A stretch of 64,000 bases of DNA, taken from assembly GCF_902491285.1 (NCBI RefSeq), contig NZ_CABUHK010000019.1, positions 9,190-73,189 on the forward strand, read 5' to 3'. Positions within the stretch are counted from its first letter, which is position 1; each line of letters begins with the position of its first letter. A program made the position numbers and the translations under genes. This DNA comes from an uncultured Bacteroides sp. Its GTDB lineage: Bacteria; Bacteroidota; Bacteroidia; Bacteroidales; Bacteroidaceae. The notes beneath the pieces are model-generated. The model saw only the letters and a list, made by a program, of their open reading frames with translations, was not told where the DNA came from and did no database searches. Shown piece after piece: positions 1 to 9,102 of this stretch.

Positions 1-1275
1 ATTTATTATAAAACATCCCCCTTTAAATAAAGAGTATTCTTCTTTTTGCAGCATTAAACGCGTGCTACTATTTTTCCAAAAATTATCATATTTTTCCAAA
101 AATGAAATACAGGTTCGCCAACTTAATGAAGAGGGCTCACCTTCTTCTGTTACATAATTATCATACTTTTGCCATACTACACCAGAAGAAATACTATTCA
201 TGTTATCAATAGTAACTTCTTCAATTATTTCATACTCCAATCCAGTTTTTACAGGTTTGGGGTAATACCAATTACTTTTAGATTTAAAAAACGAATTAAG
301 AAGAGTATAATTCTTTCCGTCTATATCCCTGCTGGATATATAATATTTGTTAGGTGCAGAGTTTTGATTTATTATATCCTTTTCGTCGTCGAGCAATTCC
401 GGGCATAAGTTGGTTATCTGATTCATATTAGCAACAACAGATACTTTGTTATACACATCACCAAACGATATACTTCCCGCACTTTCAGATACGCCAATAT
501 TACGCACATTCAATAGTGCGGAAGGGATTGTTATACTTTCACATGTATCGCTTATTCTATCATAAACGAAAAAATGAAGCTCGTCGTTTTTGATAAAATC
601 ATAGTCGATCATATAATAAGCATCCTGATACTGAATGAACGTCATACCGATATATTTAGAGATTTCTTCTAAAACATCTCTACTATTCATCGGCTCGTTA
701 GCTTCATCAAAGAAATTTCGTTCATGTATATAAATATCTTCTATCAAAGAAGTAGAAACATCTTTCGAGATTCTATTAGTTTTTTGATAATATAATTTGC
801 TTAAAATCTTTCCGGGATCGGCAATATCAAGAATATGCATAATAACATCTTTGAAGCTTTTAAAATAGACCTTGGAAGGATCAATATAAGAGTATTTCTT
901 ATTTTCCAAAACGGAAATAGTATCGATTGCCTGTATCTCCACTATATTAAGCGGAGTTATATAATCGCTCGAATATAAATTAGGACTCATATATCCAAAC
1001 CACTCTAAAATATCATCCGTTTTATTATATAAACGAACTTCTATATTTTGTCCTTCGGCTGTATAGAGGTCGGACAAGATTCTATCAGTCAATATACTTG
1101 TTACCGAATTAGACATTTTCAACGGTTTGTATAAAGTGTCCGATTCGTATTCAACGCTAAACGGGGCATCCGTTAGGGCGAGTTCTTCGGAATACGTTGC
1201 AAATACCGTATGAATTTCGATTCTGTATGTCTTGTCCTTTTTGCTATTAAACTCTGAATAATATCGTAACTTCAT
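1..1275 (-). CDS. Phage tail protein (tail-tip region), partial
   Basis: The minus-strand frame is open from an ATG at 1275 through 425 codons to the left edge, so the C-terminus lies outside the window. The start overlaps the stop of the tape-measure gene in an ATGA arrangement, which implies translational coupling. I recognise no named domain. The N-terminus (MKLRYYSEFNSKKDKTYRIE) and the position right after the tape measure fit a distal-tail or tail-associated lysin/baseplate-hub type protein of a siphovirus. No signal peptide or membrane segment is visible. The structural role is inferred from gene order; the reading frame is seen directly. Confidence 0.75.
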   Translation of the reverse strand, partial: MKLRYYSEFNSKKDKTYRIEIHTVFATYSEELALTDAPFSVEYESDTLYKPLKMSNSVTSILTDRILSDLYTAEGQNIEVRLYNKTDDILEWFGYMSPNLYSSDYITPLNIVEIQAIDTISVLENKKYSYIDPSKVYFKSFKDVIMHILDIADPGKILSKLYYQKTNRISKDVSTSLIEDIYIHERNFFDEANEPMNSRDVLEEISKYIGMTFIQYQDAYYMIDYDFIKNDELHFFVYDRISDTCESITIPSALLNVRNIGVSESAGSISFGDVYNKVSVVANMNQITNLCPELLDDEKDIINQNSAPNKYYISSRDIDGKNYTLLNSFFKSKSNWYYPKPVKTGLEYEIIEEVTIDNMNSISSGVVWQKYDNYVTEEGEPSSLSWRTCISFLEKYDNFWKNSSTRLMLQKEEYSLFKGGCFIIN

Positions 1276-3350
1276 CTTACTTTGCCTTTCTGATTATAAT
1301 GATTACTCAAAACTCCCTCTAAATCTCTTCCATGTATGCGGAACGTTACACTTGCAGGCTGATTTCCATTTCCTGCAGACGGTGCGATCTTTTGCGATAA
1401 GGAGCTATACGATCCACTATTAAGCATTTGGAATAAGCTGCTTTGTTGCGAACCGTTTAGAATCATCTCGCCTGAATTAAGTAAAGCAGGGACTTTATCG
1501 CCTGTAAACGATGCGCCTGGAACGATACCGCCTGTTGCGAATTTGGGCATACTAGCCATTGTTGCGATAATCGAAGCAACGGCGGCAATACCTAGGGCTA
1601 TTCCGGCAAAAGGTATTCCGGCATGTGCAGACATAGCTTTTGCACCTGCATTAACAACCTCGGCGGTCGTTTCTTCTTGTGTGACAACCGTATCTACTTG
1701 CTTTACTCCAATCATTCCCGTTATAGCCGGAATAGCTTGCGCGATAGTCATCAGAAGACTCGCTCCCCATTGTAATACGGATGCGGTATTGCTATCAAAT
1801 GCACCGGATAAATTGCCCATAATATCCCCTACCGCCGAAAGCGATTCGGCGTAGCGTTCGTTCATGTCTACATCTTTCTTTTTAAACAAAGGCTTATATT
1901 TTGGCAACTTAAAATTTTTACCTTCTTTCCCATGAGTAGGTACTTTATCGTAAGTTGGCGCAATAGGTACGGACAAAGCGCCGTCTTTCATTTCACCGTG
2001 AGCGATTTTAAACGCTTCTTGATCGACTACAAATTTGAGATTAATCTTTTTTTGCTCTAGCTCGTTAATTGTCGCTTGGATCGTTGCGCGTGCTTGCATG
2101 TCGGTTTCGGCAATAAGATTCTTATTTAATGCGGACAACTGAATGTTTATCGCCTCTATACTGTTTCCGCTAGTCTTAATCTGCAATTTTATTTTCTTTG
2201 CTTCGAGTTCGTTAATCGTTGCTTTGATAGTCGATTTTGCTTGCACGTCCGTAGTAGCTATAAGTTTATTATTTAGTTTGGCTATTTCGGTGTCATACCA
2301 TGCGATGGAGTCTTTTTCAGGTTTTATCTTTGTATCGCTACCACTCCCACCGCCGTTTCGCTTGTTGTAGCTTCCGTTTATTTTTGCGTCTGTATTGGCT
2401 ACTTCCAATTCTTTATTAGATACCGCTACTTTAAGACTATTTGCCGTAGCCCTCATTTTTAACGCCTGTGCTATTGCTGACTTTTCGTCGTCTGCTGATT
2501 CAACAAACAGCCGATTTAATTCTCCATAAAGACCAAAGCGGGATTCTTTGTACGCTTTCAATTCCGCGCGAATTTTTCCCGTTTCTTTTGTGTCTACTAG
2601 TTGCCCGGAATACGTATCCATGTATTGCGAATCCGTGATTCTCTTTTCGTATGCAGATAGCCGTGCGCTGTGATCTGATTTTATTTTCTCAATCCCCGCC
2701 CTATTACTATCTTTTAGAAGATAATCCCACATCTCCCTAGAAACATTATGCCCAAATCCGTTTTTTGAAATGTCAGCCTGTAAAGCAGTATAGGAAGTAT
2801 CAGTATTGGCAGTCGCTAATGATTGCTGCAAAGTTGCCATCTGCATAAGATATTCCTTTGCTTTGGCCAAATGTTTATTGCGTTCCTCATCGCTTATATT
2901 GCGCGCTTTTGCCGCATTCAGTTCAAGCTGATATTTTGTATTAAGATCGTCTACCTCTGCTTTATTAAATAAAGTTTTTGTACCCAAATTATCTAAGGCG
3001 ACGGATAAATCCCCGGCTTTGTCTATAACGTTTTGCAAGTTAGAAAGAAAGCCATCAAAGTTTCCTAATGTTATGCTAGAAAAAAAAGAATCAACACTCG
3101 CCTTTGCTTGATCCATCATTTTAACATAAGCATCTCCCGTTGTTTGTGAGCTATTAATAACTTTCATTAATCCCTCGTATGCTCCCATAGCTACACCGAT
3201 AGTCCCGGCAAACTTAACGATACCCGCTCCGGCTGTTTTAGCCATATTGCTAATACCGCCCTGAAAGTTATTAACGCCCTTCTTTGACTTCTCTAAATTC
3301 GCGTCGAAGTCATTCGTTTTTAATAATAATCTTGTTACTATATCAGACAT
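1272..3350 (-). CDS. Phage tail tape measure protein
   Basis: This 692-residue protein sets tail length and occupies the tail tube lumen. The N-terminal 110 residues look like a tape-measure start, with an amphipathic Gly/Ala-rich segment (about 35-65). Residues 120-330 are helical and charged. Two imperfect copies of a roughly 44-residue unit (IxxLxxKLIAxTDxQAxxTI) follow at about 355-440. A hydrophobic Ala/Ile-rich stretch lies near 540-610, then a Gly/Ser C-terminus containing the common tape-measure motif GDKVPALLNSGEMIL. It is short for the family, and at the usual 0.15 nm per residue it would predict a tail near 100 nm. It sits directly after the frameshifted tail chaperone genes, the canonical position. 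Confidence 0.9.
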   Translation of the reverse strand: MSDIVTRLLLKTNDFDANLEKSKKGVNNFQGGISNMAKTAGAGIVKFAGTIGVAMGAYEGLMKVINSSQTTGDAYVKMMDQAKASVDSFFSSITLGNFDGFLSNLQNVIDKAGDLSVALDNLGTKTLFNKAEVDDLNTKYQLELNAAKARNISDEERNKHLAKAKEYLMQMATLQQSLATANTDTSYTALQADISKNGFGHNVSREMWDYLLKDSNRAGIEKIKSDHSARLSAYEKRITDSQYMDTYSGQLVDTKETGKIRAELKAYKESRFGLYGELNRLFVESADDEKSAIAQALKMRATANSLKVAVSNKELEVANTDAKINGSYNKRNGGGSGSDTKIKPEKDSIAWYDTEIAKLNNKLIATTDVQAKSTIKATINELEAKKIKLQIKTSGNSIEAINIQLSALNKNLIAETDMQARATIQATINELEQKKINLKFVVDQEAFKIAHGEMKDGALSVPIAPTYDKVPTHGKEGKNFKLPKYKPLFKKKDVDMNERYAESLSAVGDIMGNLSGAFDSNTASVLQWGASLLMTIAQAIPAITGMIGVKQVDTVVTQEETTAEVVNAGAKAMSAHAGIPFAGIALGIAAVASIIATMASMPKFATGGIVPGASFTGDKVPALLNSGEMILNGSQQSSLFQMLNSGSYSSLSQKIAPSAGNGNQPASVTFRIHGRDLEGVLSNHYNQKGKVR

Positions 3351-3992
3351 CTTTATTCGTGTTTAATTGTGATTCATATTCTTTTGCCTTAGCTCGTAAT
3401 CGCTTCATTTCTTCATCCGTTACGCTCGTATCCTTCTTTTCCTCTTCATCCCACGGGAACCGGAGTATATCGGTTTGCTTTAGCGTTTTAGTGCTATTCG
3501 ATTGCGCTATAATGAAACCTAACAATCTAGTTTGTTCCCACGCTTCCCGATTGCGTCGGTTCAATCCGTCTATAAACGATTCAACCTCGATAAAGTCCAT
3601 TTTATCGAGGAAGTAATCGGGAGCGATGCCGCCTTCTCCGACAACACGCGAATAGAGTTCGCGAATACTTACTGCTTTCGTTTCCGCGTCGTCACCTTCT
3701 TTTTTTTTACGTCATTTCCTGCCATCTGCGAACGTAGCTTGATTTCATTCAAAATAAACTCTTTGAATTGCTCGAATAGGGTCAAGTCATTTTCGCATAA
3801 TTCGATAAATTCCTCAAATTCCATTTTGAACGATTCCTGATTAGCGGCAAGCAGGAACGAGTAAAACAAAAGAAACTCGTCTAACATCTTTCCGAACTGA
3901 AACGGATAGCCGGATATAGATTCGAATACAAAGAACGCACGGAGCGTATATTTCAAGATATAATCTTTTCCGTTAAGTGATATTGTTTTCAT
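3343..3992 (-). CDS. Tail assembly chaperone GT fusion made by -1 frameshift
   Basis: Two overlapping frames are joined by a -1 slip at an A9G run (minus strand 3708-3699). From the slip, the -1 frame reads EGDDAETKAVSIRELYSRVV and stays open through GEGGIAPDYFLDK into the reading frame that begins at the ATG at 3600 (MDFIEVESFIDGLNRRNREA), ending at 3343. The segment with WEQTRLLGFIIAQSN is typical of the T part of siphoviral GT chaperones. I therefore read the 85-residue downstream frame as the C-terminal T domain of a fusion and not an independent gene. The layout of MTP, G/GT and tape measure matches lambda-like tail operons. The slip and open frames are seen; ribosomal use is inferred. 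Confidence 0.85.
3669..3992 (-). CDS. Tail assembly chaperone G (unshifted product)
   Basis: This 107-residue product is made when ribosomes stay in frame 0. It begins MKTISLNGKDYILKYTLRAF, has a helical body with FVFESISGYPF and ends in a basic tail (KKKKVTTRKRKQ) encoded at and beyond the slippery run. Related chaperones bind the tape measure before tube polymerisation. It follows the major tail protein gene by about 40 bases. The basic tail is replaced by an acidic linker when the -1 shift occurs. Confidence 0.85.
   Translation of the reverse strand: MKTISLNGKDYILKYTLRAFFVFESISGYPFQFGKMLDEFLLFYSFLLAANQESFKMEFEEFIELCENDLTLFEQFKEFILNEIKLRSQMAGNDVKKKKVTTRKRKQ
3699..3705 (-). other. Programmed -1 ribosomal frameshift site A_AAA_AAG
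   Basis: Read on the minus strand, frame 0 is GTA AAA AAA AAG AAG and contains the canonical heptamer A AAA AAG. A one-base backward slip enters a frame open for about 120 codons. No downstream stimulatory hairpin was worked out. Confidence 0.85.
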
Positions 3993-4032
3993 TGAATAGT
4001 TGCTTTAGAGGGCGGCAAAACGCCGCCCATGA

Positions 4033-4488
4033 TTACTTACTGGCTGCTTCTTTAGTTAGCGCCCCGGTTCCTTCGAAAGAAATTGAGAATGTCGCTTTAT
4101 CCCCGTCCGGTGCATTTGCTTCCAGTGAAGTAATTACAGCCTTTCCGGTATATGCACCATTCGCAAGCGTCCAACCTGCGGCGGGCATTTCATTAACATC
4201 GGGATTGCCTACAATACCGAATTTCAGTGTTACGGGCTTATGTGCGATAAACAACGCAAACAATTTATCGTAACTATTTGCGTCTGCGTCCGCGCTAAAT
4301 ACGTTTTCACTTGAAGCGTTCCAAGAAAGTTTCTTGATGTCCTTCTCCGTCCAGATGCCCGAATCTTTGCTTTGTGTGTCGATTGTTTCAGCAGACAAAC
4401 CCAGTTTGCAGGAAGTCGCCAAAGCTAACGCTTTAGCTTCTACAAATAACATCATGTCTTTGCCTAATACTGCCGTTGCTTTACTCAT
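4033..4488 (-). CDS. Major tail (tube) protein
   Basis: A 151-residue protein that forms the tail tube. It resembles the TP901-1 type major tail proteins: an N-terminal beta region with a short helix (MSKATAVLGKDMMLFVEAKA), a central segment with WTEKDIKKLSWNASSENVFS, and a C-terminal beta hairpin ending in FSISFEGTGALTKEAASK. It lies between the tail completion gene and the chaperone genes, the standard place for the tube protein. The ATG at 4488 is the only sensible start. Confidence 0.85.
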   Translation of the reverse strand: MSKATAVLGKDMMLFVEAKALALATSCKLGLSAETIDTQSKDSGIWTEKDIKKLSWNASSENVFSADADANSYDKLFALFIAHKPVTLKFGIVGNPDVNEMPAAGWTLANGAYTGKAVITSLEANAPDGDKATFSISFEGTGALTKEAASK

Positions 4489-4513
4489 AATTTTATCGTG
4501 TTTTAGTTATTAA

Positions 4514-4900
4514 TTATTCAGTTTTAAAAGAGAAAACGAGGTGTTGAATGAAAGTATCTTCGATAAAATCCTCGTCTGCACTCATTAGGTTAGCGTCTAT
4601 TACATTGAAGTTGTCATATTGCCCGCGTTTGTTTTCGAGCGCCTTACGCACTTCTTCGGCAATGGTGACAGCATTTAAATAGTTATCACTAGCTACGACA
4701 ACCTCAACCGAAACAGTATCGCCCGTGCCATATCTATCTTTCGTATATTCTGGAACCAGAGAACTACGCTTGTAGATAACGAACGGAAAAGATGTTTCCG
4801 TTTTGGTCGAGATAGCATATATTTTATCAGAAACCAATTTTGCCAACTCTGTAGAGTCGCTTAATCTCTTATATACGTGTGCGCCTATTGATAAACTCAT
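4514..4900 (-). CDS. Tail completion/terminator protein (DUF3168-like)
   Basis: A 128-residue protein resembling the DUF3168 / tail-terminator fold: helix with VYKRLSDSTELAKLVSDKIY, a beta strand with FPFVIYKRSS, a variable loop, then SVEVVVASDNYLNAVTIAEE and a final strand FIQHLVFSFKTE. Members cap the tail tube and connect it to the head. The stop/start overlap with the upstream gene is 4 bases. Family placement is from overall pattern and position. Confidence 0.75.
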   Translation of the reverse strand: MSLSIGAHVYKRLSDSTELAKLVSDKIYAISTKTETSFPFVIYKRSSLVPEYTKDRYGTGDTVSVEVVVASDNYLNAVTIAEEVRKALENKRGQYDNFNVIDANLMSADEDFIEDTFIQHLVFSFKTE

Positions 4901-5400
4901 TTCTTTTTATTTGCTACTTTCATTATAGAATCAATAATATTTTTCTCTAGTGAGTTCTCTGCTTCTTTCTGCTTCGATTTGACCGCATTAGAAAAGAAGT
5001 GGGAAGCATTTATAATACCCCTATTCGCTCCTTTTTTGGTAGCTCGTTCTTTTGTTCCTGATTCGAACCATTTCAACATATAAGCGCGTGATCCCTTTTT
5101 ACGGCGGTCGATCAAGTCAACCCGTGCACCGGAAGCATTGCGATAAACCGCTACGTTTATTTCGTTCTTTAACGGTTTGAACGATACGCCATTCTTAGAA
5201 CTGCTAAATTCTGCATCAGTAACAGCGGAAATTAAATTTTCCTGCGCCTGTTTACGAATGATAAGAATCGATTTTCTAAGAGCGGAGGAAATAGCCTTCT
5301 TTGCTTCTTTATCGTTCAACCGCTTAAGTAGCTCGTTTACTCGCGTTGCATCCACTTCGACGCGATACAAGTTGCGCCCGGTGTAATTGTCGTTACTCAT
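4897..5400 (-). CDS. HK97 gp10-like tail/neck protein
   Basis: A 167-residue protein with the HK97-gp10 pattern: VDATRVNELLKRLNDKEAKK followed by an amphipathic ALRKSILIIRKQAQENL segment and a C-terminal part with WFESGTKER. The family is a tail or head-tail component conserved next to the head-closure gene. The gene overlaps both neighbours (4 bases downstream, 8 bases upstream), showing a tightly coupled structural operon. Confidence 0.8.
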   Translation of the reverse strand: MSNDNYTGRNLYRVEVDATRVNELLKRLNDKEAKKAISSALRKSILIIRKQAQENLISAVTDAEFSSSKNGVSFKPLKNEINVAVYRNASGARVDLIDRRKKGSRAYMLKWFESGTKERATKKGANRGIINASHFFSNAVKSKQKEAENSLEKNIIDSIMKVANKKK

Positions 5401-5710
5401 TGATTACCTCCGCTTCTATAACCGTTGCTTGTTGCTTCCGGTCGTGATTGATAGATAGAATCTTGTATTTCTGCCCGTCGTATTCGATTCGCATTTTAGC
5501 GTTAATCTCTTTGCAGATGCGAATCATTATTGTATTAACGGTCGTATTATATATCTCGCCGTTCGCTTCTTTACGTGCACCCGACTTAAAGCGAATGTAT
5601 GCGCGTTTATCGAATACTTTCACCCAACTTTCAGACGTGCCGCCCAGATTATCGCGCTTTGACTCGCTACGGTAAAAGCCGATCATTTCGTTTAATAATC
5701 CCGCTTGCAT
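5393..5710 (-). CDS. Head closure / head-tail joining protein
   Basis: A 105-residue protein with the SPP1 gp16-like head-closure pattern: GLLNEMIGFYRSESKRDNLG, then WVKVFDKRAYIRF, a strand NTIMIRICKEI, and IEYDGQKYKILSINHDRKQQ. Members plug the portal after packaging. Its ATG shares one base with the stop of the upstream connector gene (TAATG). Confidence 0.8.
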   Translation of the reverse strand: MQAGLLNEMIGFYRSESKRDNLGGTSESWVKVFDKRAYIRFKSGARKEANGEIYNTTVNTIMIRICKEINAKMRIEYDGQKYKILSINHDRKQQATVIEAEVINE

Positions 5711-6012
5711 TACGTGTATCGTTTTAAAGGTTGAAGTAGTAGTTCTACGTGTCCCGGAATAACTTGCGGCGTGGCGAATGTTACCGATTCACGGTTTGCG
5801 TAGTAATTCGCTATGAGTATGCGGATTGCGTGCCAGATACGCCGATCTATCTTCGCGTCCTTAACGTAAGTATCTAGCGGATTATTTAGATACGATTCGA
5901 TAAGAAGTTGAACAGGTTCGATAAGTCCGGTTATATATGTATCGTCAGTGTCGAAATCGACGTTTAAATGCTGTTTAAGCTCTTCAAGTGTTACGTATTG
6001 CGCCATATTCAA
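5710..6012 (-). CDS. Head-tail connector (gp6-like adaptor)
   Basis: A 100-residue, mostly helical protein beginning MNMAQYVTLEELKQHLNVDF with DDTYITGLIEPVQLLIESYL, the usual pattern of HK97 gp6 / phage_gp6 adaptors that form a ring under the portal. It follows the capsid gene by about 60 bases and is coupled to the joining protein gene. ATG at 6012 chosen; a start at codon 3 (also ATG) is equally possible. Confidence 0.8.
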   Translation of the reverse strand: MNMAQYVTLEELKQHLNVDFDTDDTYITGLIEPVQLLIESYLNNPLDTYVKDAKIDRRIWHAIRILIANYYANRESVTFATPQVIPGHVELLLQPLKRYT

Positions 6013-6074
6013 GTAATTAAGAAAGGGCTAAGGCAGTGAAGCCAAAGCCCTTTCAGTATCAATATCAAATAATA

Positions 6075-7205
6075 TTAAGCCACTTTCTTCTTTGCGATGG
6101 CAAAGGCTTCCGGGCGAGCTACAACAATATCATAATCAGTATTCAACACAAAGTTTACGATATTACTTTTCGCTCCGGTGTACGGGTCTATCACTAGATC
6201 CATGTCGCCAAACTGACCGATAGCAGCGTTAGAGAATACACCGAATCCGATAGAATCAGCATCCATGTAGTTAGTAACGAGAACCGGATAGCCATTTACC
6301 ATACCGTTTTGACAAATCATTTCAGCAGCCCCCGCCGCTTTGGGAGTAGACTTCAAAGCGCCATACACTTTCGGGGTGCAAACGTAGGCGGCTGTACCGT
6401 CCGTAACATCTACGCCCGCATCCATAACGGTAGATTCAAGTGCAACAATATTCGCGAATGTCAATGCGGAAGTATATTCTACGTCCGGTTTTGCTTTTAC
6501 AAACACGCCATTACTTGCACTAGATAACGCCGTTCCCGAAAACATCCATTTATTCAAAGCACGGGCGACACCGAGCGAAATTTGCTTCAAAACGACATCC
6601 TGCAAAGAATAATTCGTTTGATTGATTGCACGTTTTGATACCGGGATAGAAATAGATACACGTTTGGGGGAAGCCTTGATTTTGTCGATATTCAACTCGG
6701 TATCAGTAACCGTAACATTTTCACCCTGAATTGTTGCTTCAACAGCCGCCAATGTTGGGAAAACAAGATCGCCCACGAGCCCGCTTTGCATTTTGATACC
6801 GAGCTTATCAATAATCAAGCCTTTTTCTAACGGTTCAATGATTTCACCGATTGTAACCGGAACCATGCTAGCCGCATCGGCTGTATCTGTAACAGTCACC
6901 GCACGTTCTACAACTTTAATACCGCCTTCCGATACTACTCCGTTGTATTCTTCCAAAGAACGATGATTCACGACGTCAAAAACAGCCTGTGAAAACAACA
7001 CTCGACGGTCTGACACCAACCCCGCGTTAATATCTTCAAGCGCACGGCGTTCGACTTTCATTTCCAAAAGTTCTTTCTTTGTTTTCAACTGCTCGAACTG
7101 CTCCTTTTCGTTTGCATCAAGTGCTCTCTTTTCGGCTTCTGCTTTATCCAACATAGCGCGCATTTGCTCTTTATATTGAGCAATAGTTTCAAATTCTTTT
7201 CTCAT
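6075..7205 (-). CDS. Major capsid protein, HK97 fold
   Basis: 376 residues. The first 60 are a charged coiled-coil delta/scaffold domain (MRKEFETIAQYKEQMRAMLD, KRALDANEKEQFEQLKTKKE), normally removed by the prohead protease encoded just upstream. The mature part begins after a basic stretch (VERRALEDI) and has the P-domain/E-loop layout, with VPVTIGEIIEPLEKG, the region near ISIPVSKRAINQT, and a C-terminus with NTDYDIVVARPEAFAIAK. It sits between protease and connector genes, as in HK97-like phages. Likely maturation near residues 60-110 is inferred. Confidence 0.92.
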   Translation of the reverse strand: MRKEFETIAQYKEQMRAMLDKAEAEKRALDANEKEQFEQLKTKKELLEMKVERRALEDINAGLVSDRRVLFSQAVFDVVNHRSLEEYNGVVSEGGIKVVERAVTVTDTADAASMVPVTIGEIIEPLEKGLIIDKLGIKMQSGLVGDLVFPTLAAVEATIQGENVTVTDTELNIDKIKASPKRVSISIPVSKRAINQTNYSLQDVVLKQISLGVARALNKWMFSGTALSSASNGVFVKAKPDVEYTSALTFANIVALESTVMDAGVDVTDGTAAYVCTPKVYGALKSTPKAAGAAEMICQNGMVNGYPVLVTNYMDADSIGFGVFSNAAIGQFGDMDLVIDPYTGAKSNIVNFVLNTDYDIVVARPEAFAIAKKKVA

Positions 7206-7208
7206 GTT

Positions 7209-7808
7209 TTAAATTGATTTACGTAAATTATTAAGTTCATCTAAATAGTCTCTATTTTCGCCGGACAACTCCGCTATCGCATCGTCCATACTACGAACGG
7301 TTACATCCGTTCCGTAAAAAGCAGGATCAACAACAGGCGATATATCGGAAATTCTATCAATCTTGTGCACGGCACGAAGTAACATCCCGTCTTTCATAGA
7401 ATATGAAACTTTGGTTTTGTCCTTTTCATTTAAAGCGTACGCAAAGGATGAACCGAAAATATCACCGCGTTTAATCATTTCTACGGCGAAATCTCCGTCG
7501 GGAGTACTAGGAGCCTCAAACCTGTATTTTAGTCCGTAATCATCAAGTTCGAGCGACAAAGTGCCCGCACCGCGATTAGAGCGGGCTAATAATCTTTGTT
7601 TATTGTGATCCAACAGGGCTTTAACATCGCTATTACGCAACAATTCTTCTGTTATAGCTCCTTTTTCGATTACCTCAACAAAGGCGCGTTGCTTTTCCCT
7701 GTCGTACAATACGCGGCTTTCCTGACCGAATACCACGGCGTAACCTTCGATTATTCTTCCGTCTCCAACTTTAGGAGCGCCTAGCTCTGTATAACTTCGT
7801 ATTTCCAT
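7209..7808 (-). CDS. Prohead protease, HK97/U35 family
   Basis: 199 residues. Candidate catalytic His68 lies in ALLDHNKQRLLARS and candidate nucleophile Ser121 in GDIFGSSFAYAL, both in the expected spacing of the HK97 protease family; the third residue would lie in the C-terminal third (SDISPVVDPAFYGTDV). It cleaves the capsid delta domain during maturation. The stop is three bases before the capsid start, so the two genes are co-translated. The N-terminus (MEIRSYTELGAPKVGDGRII) fits the family start. Confidence 0.9.
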   Translation of the reverse strand: MEIRSYTELGAPKVGDGRIIEGYAVVFGQESRVLYDREKQRAFVEVIEKGAITEELLRNSDVKALLDHNKQRLLARSNRGAGTLSLELDDYGLKYRFEAPSTPDGDFAVEMIKRGDIFGSSFAYALNEKDKTKVSYSMKDGMLLRAVHKIDRISDISPVVDPAFYGTDVTVRSMDDAIAELSGENRDYLDELNNLRKSI

Positions 7809-7827
7809 TTTTACAAGTATCGTTTTA

Positions 7828-9102
7828 CTATATGTTTGTTTCCTTATTATTTGGTAGCTCTACTTTTTGACTAGCCGTTTCGATCGGTTGAACGTTGCAG
7901 GAAATAAATACTTTGTCGCCGCCTTCAACGGGTGGCTTTCCTAAAGCCCTACGAGTATCATTCGGAGAATGAGCGCCCATTTCTTCCAGAGCCTTGTAAT
8001 AACTCGCTTGCGTCGTTAAATCGGTTTGATACAAGCATGATAAATCAAATGAAATACTATATAGATTAGCGACTGAATTAGGAATCAGTTTATAATTAAA
8101 TTCGGCCTCGATTTGTTTTAATATTGGTTGCAGCGTATCAGTCAAGAAAGAAACATTGCTCATTTCGGAAGCCTTGTAATTAGTAGATTGCCCGGCAAAT
8201 ACTTTATCCGGGTGAACTCCGTAGAATCTACATATATCAAGAATGCTAAATTTCTTTGTTTCTAATAACTGTGCGTCAACTGGATTAATAGAAAGTTGAT
8301 GAAATCCCACATCGCCGGGAACTGAGATAATGTCTCTTCCTGTGTTTAATTGTTCCTCGATACGATCCCCAACCGTAGAAAGTTGAATATCTGTCATACC
8401 CGCACCAGGCAACCCTTTATTAGTCTCTTTTGCACCGGAAACAAGCCCCTTTATTTTACTTCCATTTTGAAAAGTTCGCAAGTTCTGATTGTCGGCGCTC
8501 GCAGCTATGGAAAAGATACGGCTAGCGTACATTATTGTGCTTACTCCTGTATATCCCCCGTCCAAACTATTATTTTTAAGATGGATTATTTCATAGGGTT
8601 CAAAACGCCCATATATTCGGTTATATGGATCAGAGATAATATAAACATCATTCAACTTGTCATAGGTTACTGTATTATTTGCGCATAATACAAGTTCGTT
8701 AACACTACCGAATTTCCGACGAATAACGATGTAAGCATTTCCTTGATTTACAATTTGAACAACCATATTTCTAACCATTTCAAAACTATTCATTCGTCGG
8801 TTAGGCATACGGGTTAATATCGAATACAATTCGTTTTCTTCATCTGGTGAGAAATAACCATCCTTTTTTCGTTTTATGATAAGCGGCAAAGATGCAATGG
8901 TTCCCGAAAGAATAGAGGTACATCTATATGCGGCTGAAAGTTTCATCGCTTGGTTGCTGTTATGCACATCTATTGGCTGACCGGGCAATGATGGCAATCG
9001 AGTATTTATCGCCGCGTCTTTATCCGTCGTGTTTGCCTCTGTATTCAAGGCGCGTTCTTGCGTCTTTGAACGTCCCATTTCAAAATTAAAAGATAGTTTC
9101 AT
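7828..9102 (-). CDS. Portal protein, HK97 family
   Basis: 424 residues forming the dodecameric portal through which DNA enters the capsid. Family features include the segment AMKLSAAYRCTSILSGTIAS, a beta-rich wing with NAYIVIRR, and the DICRFYGVHPDKVFAGQST region followed by the long helix LTDTLQPILKQIEAEFNYKL. The start overlaps the stop of the terminase gene by 4 bases. The C-terminal 40 residues are a low-complexity tail, common in this family. Confidence 0.92.
   Translation of the reverse strand: MKLSFNFEMGRSKTQERALNTEANTTDKDAAINTRLPSLPGQPIDVHNSNQAMKLSAAYRCTSILSGTIASLPLIIKRKKDGYFSPDEENELYSILTRMPNRRMNSFEMVRNMVVQIVNQGNAYIVIRRKFGSVNELVLCANNTVTYDKLNDVYIISDPYNRIYGRFEPYEIIHLKNNSLDGGYTGVSTIMYASRIFSIAASADNQNLRTFQNGSKIKGLVSGAKETNKGLPGAGMTDIQLSTVGDRIEEQLNTGRDIISVPGDVGFHQLSINPVDAQLLETKKFSILDICRFYGVHPDKVFAGQSTNYKASEMSNVSFLTDTLQPILKQIEAEFNYKLIPNSVANLYSISFDLSCLYQTDLTTQASYYKALEEMGAHSPNDTRRALGKPPVEGGDKVFISCNVQPIETASQKVELPNNKETNI

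Noticed and set aside
3343..3600. Independent 85-residue gene
   Set aside because: Its frame is continuous with the -1 frame from the upstream chaperone gene across an A_AAA_AAG slippery site, so it is read as the T part of a fusion.
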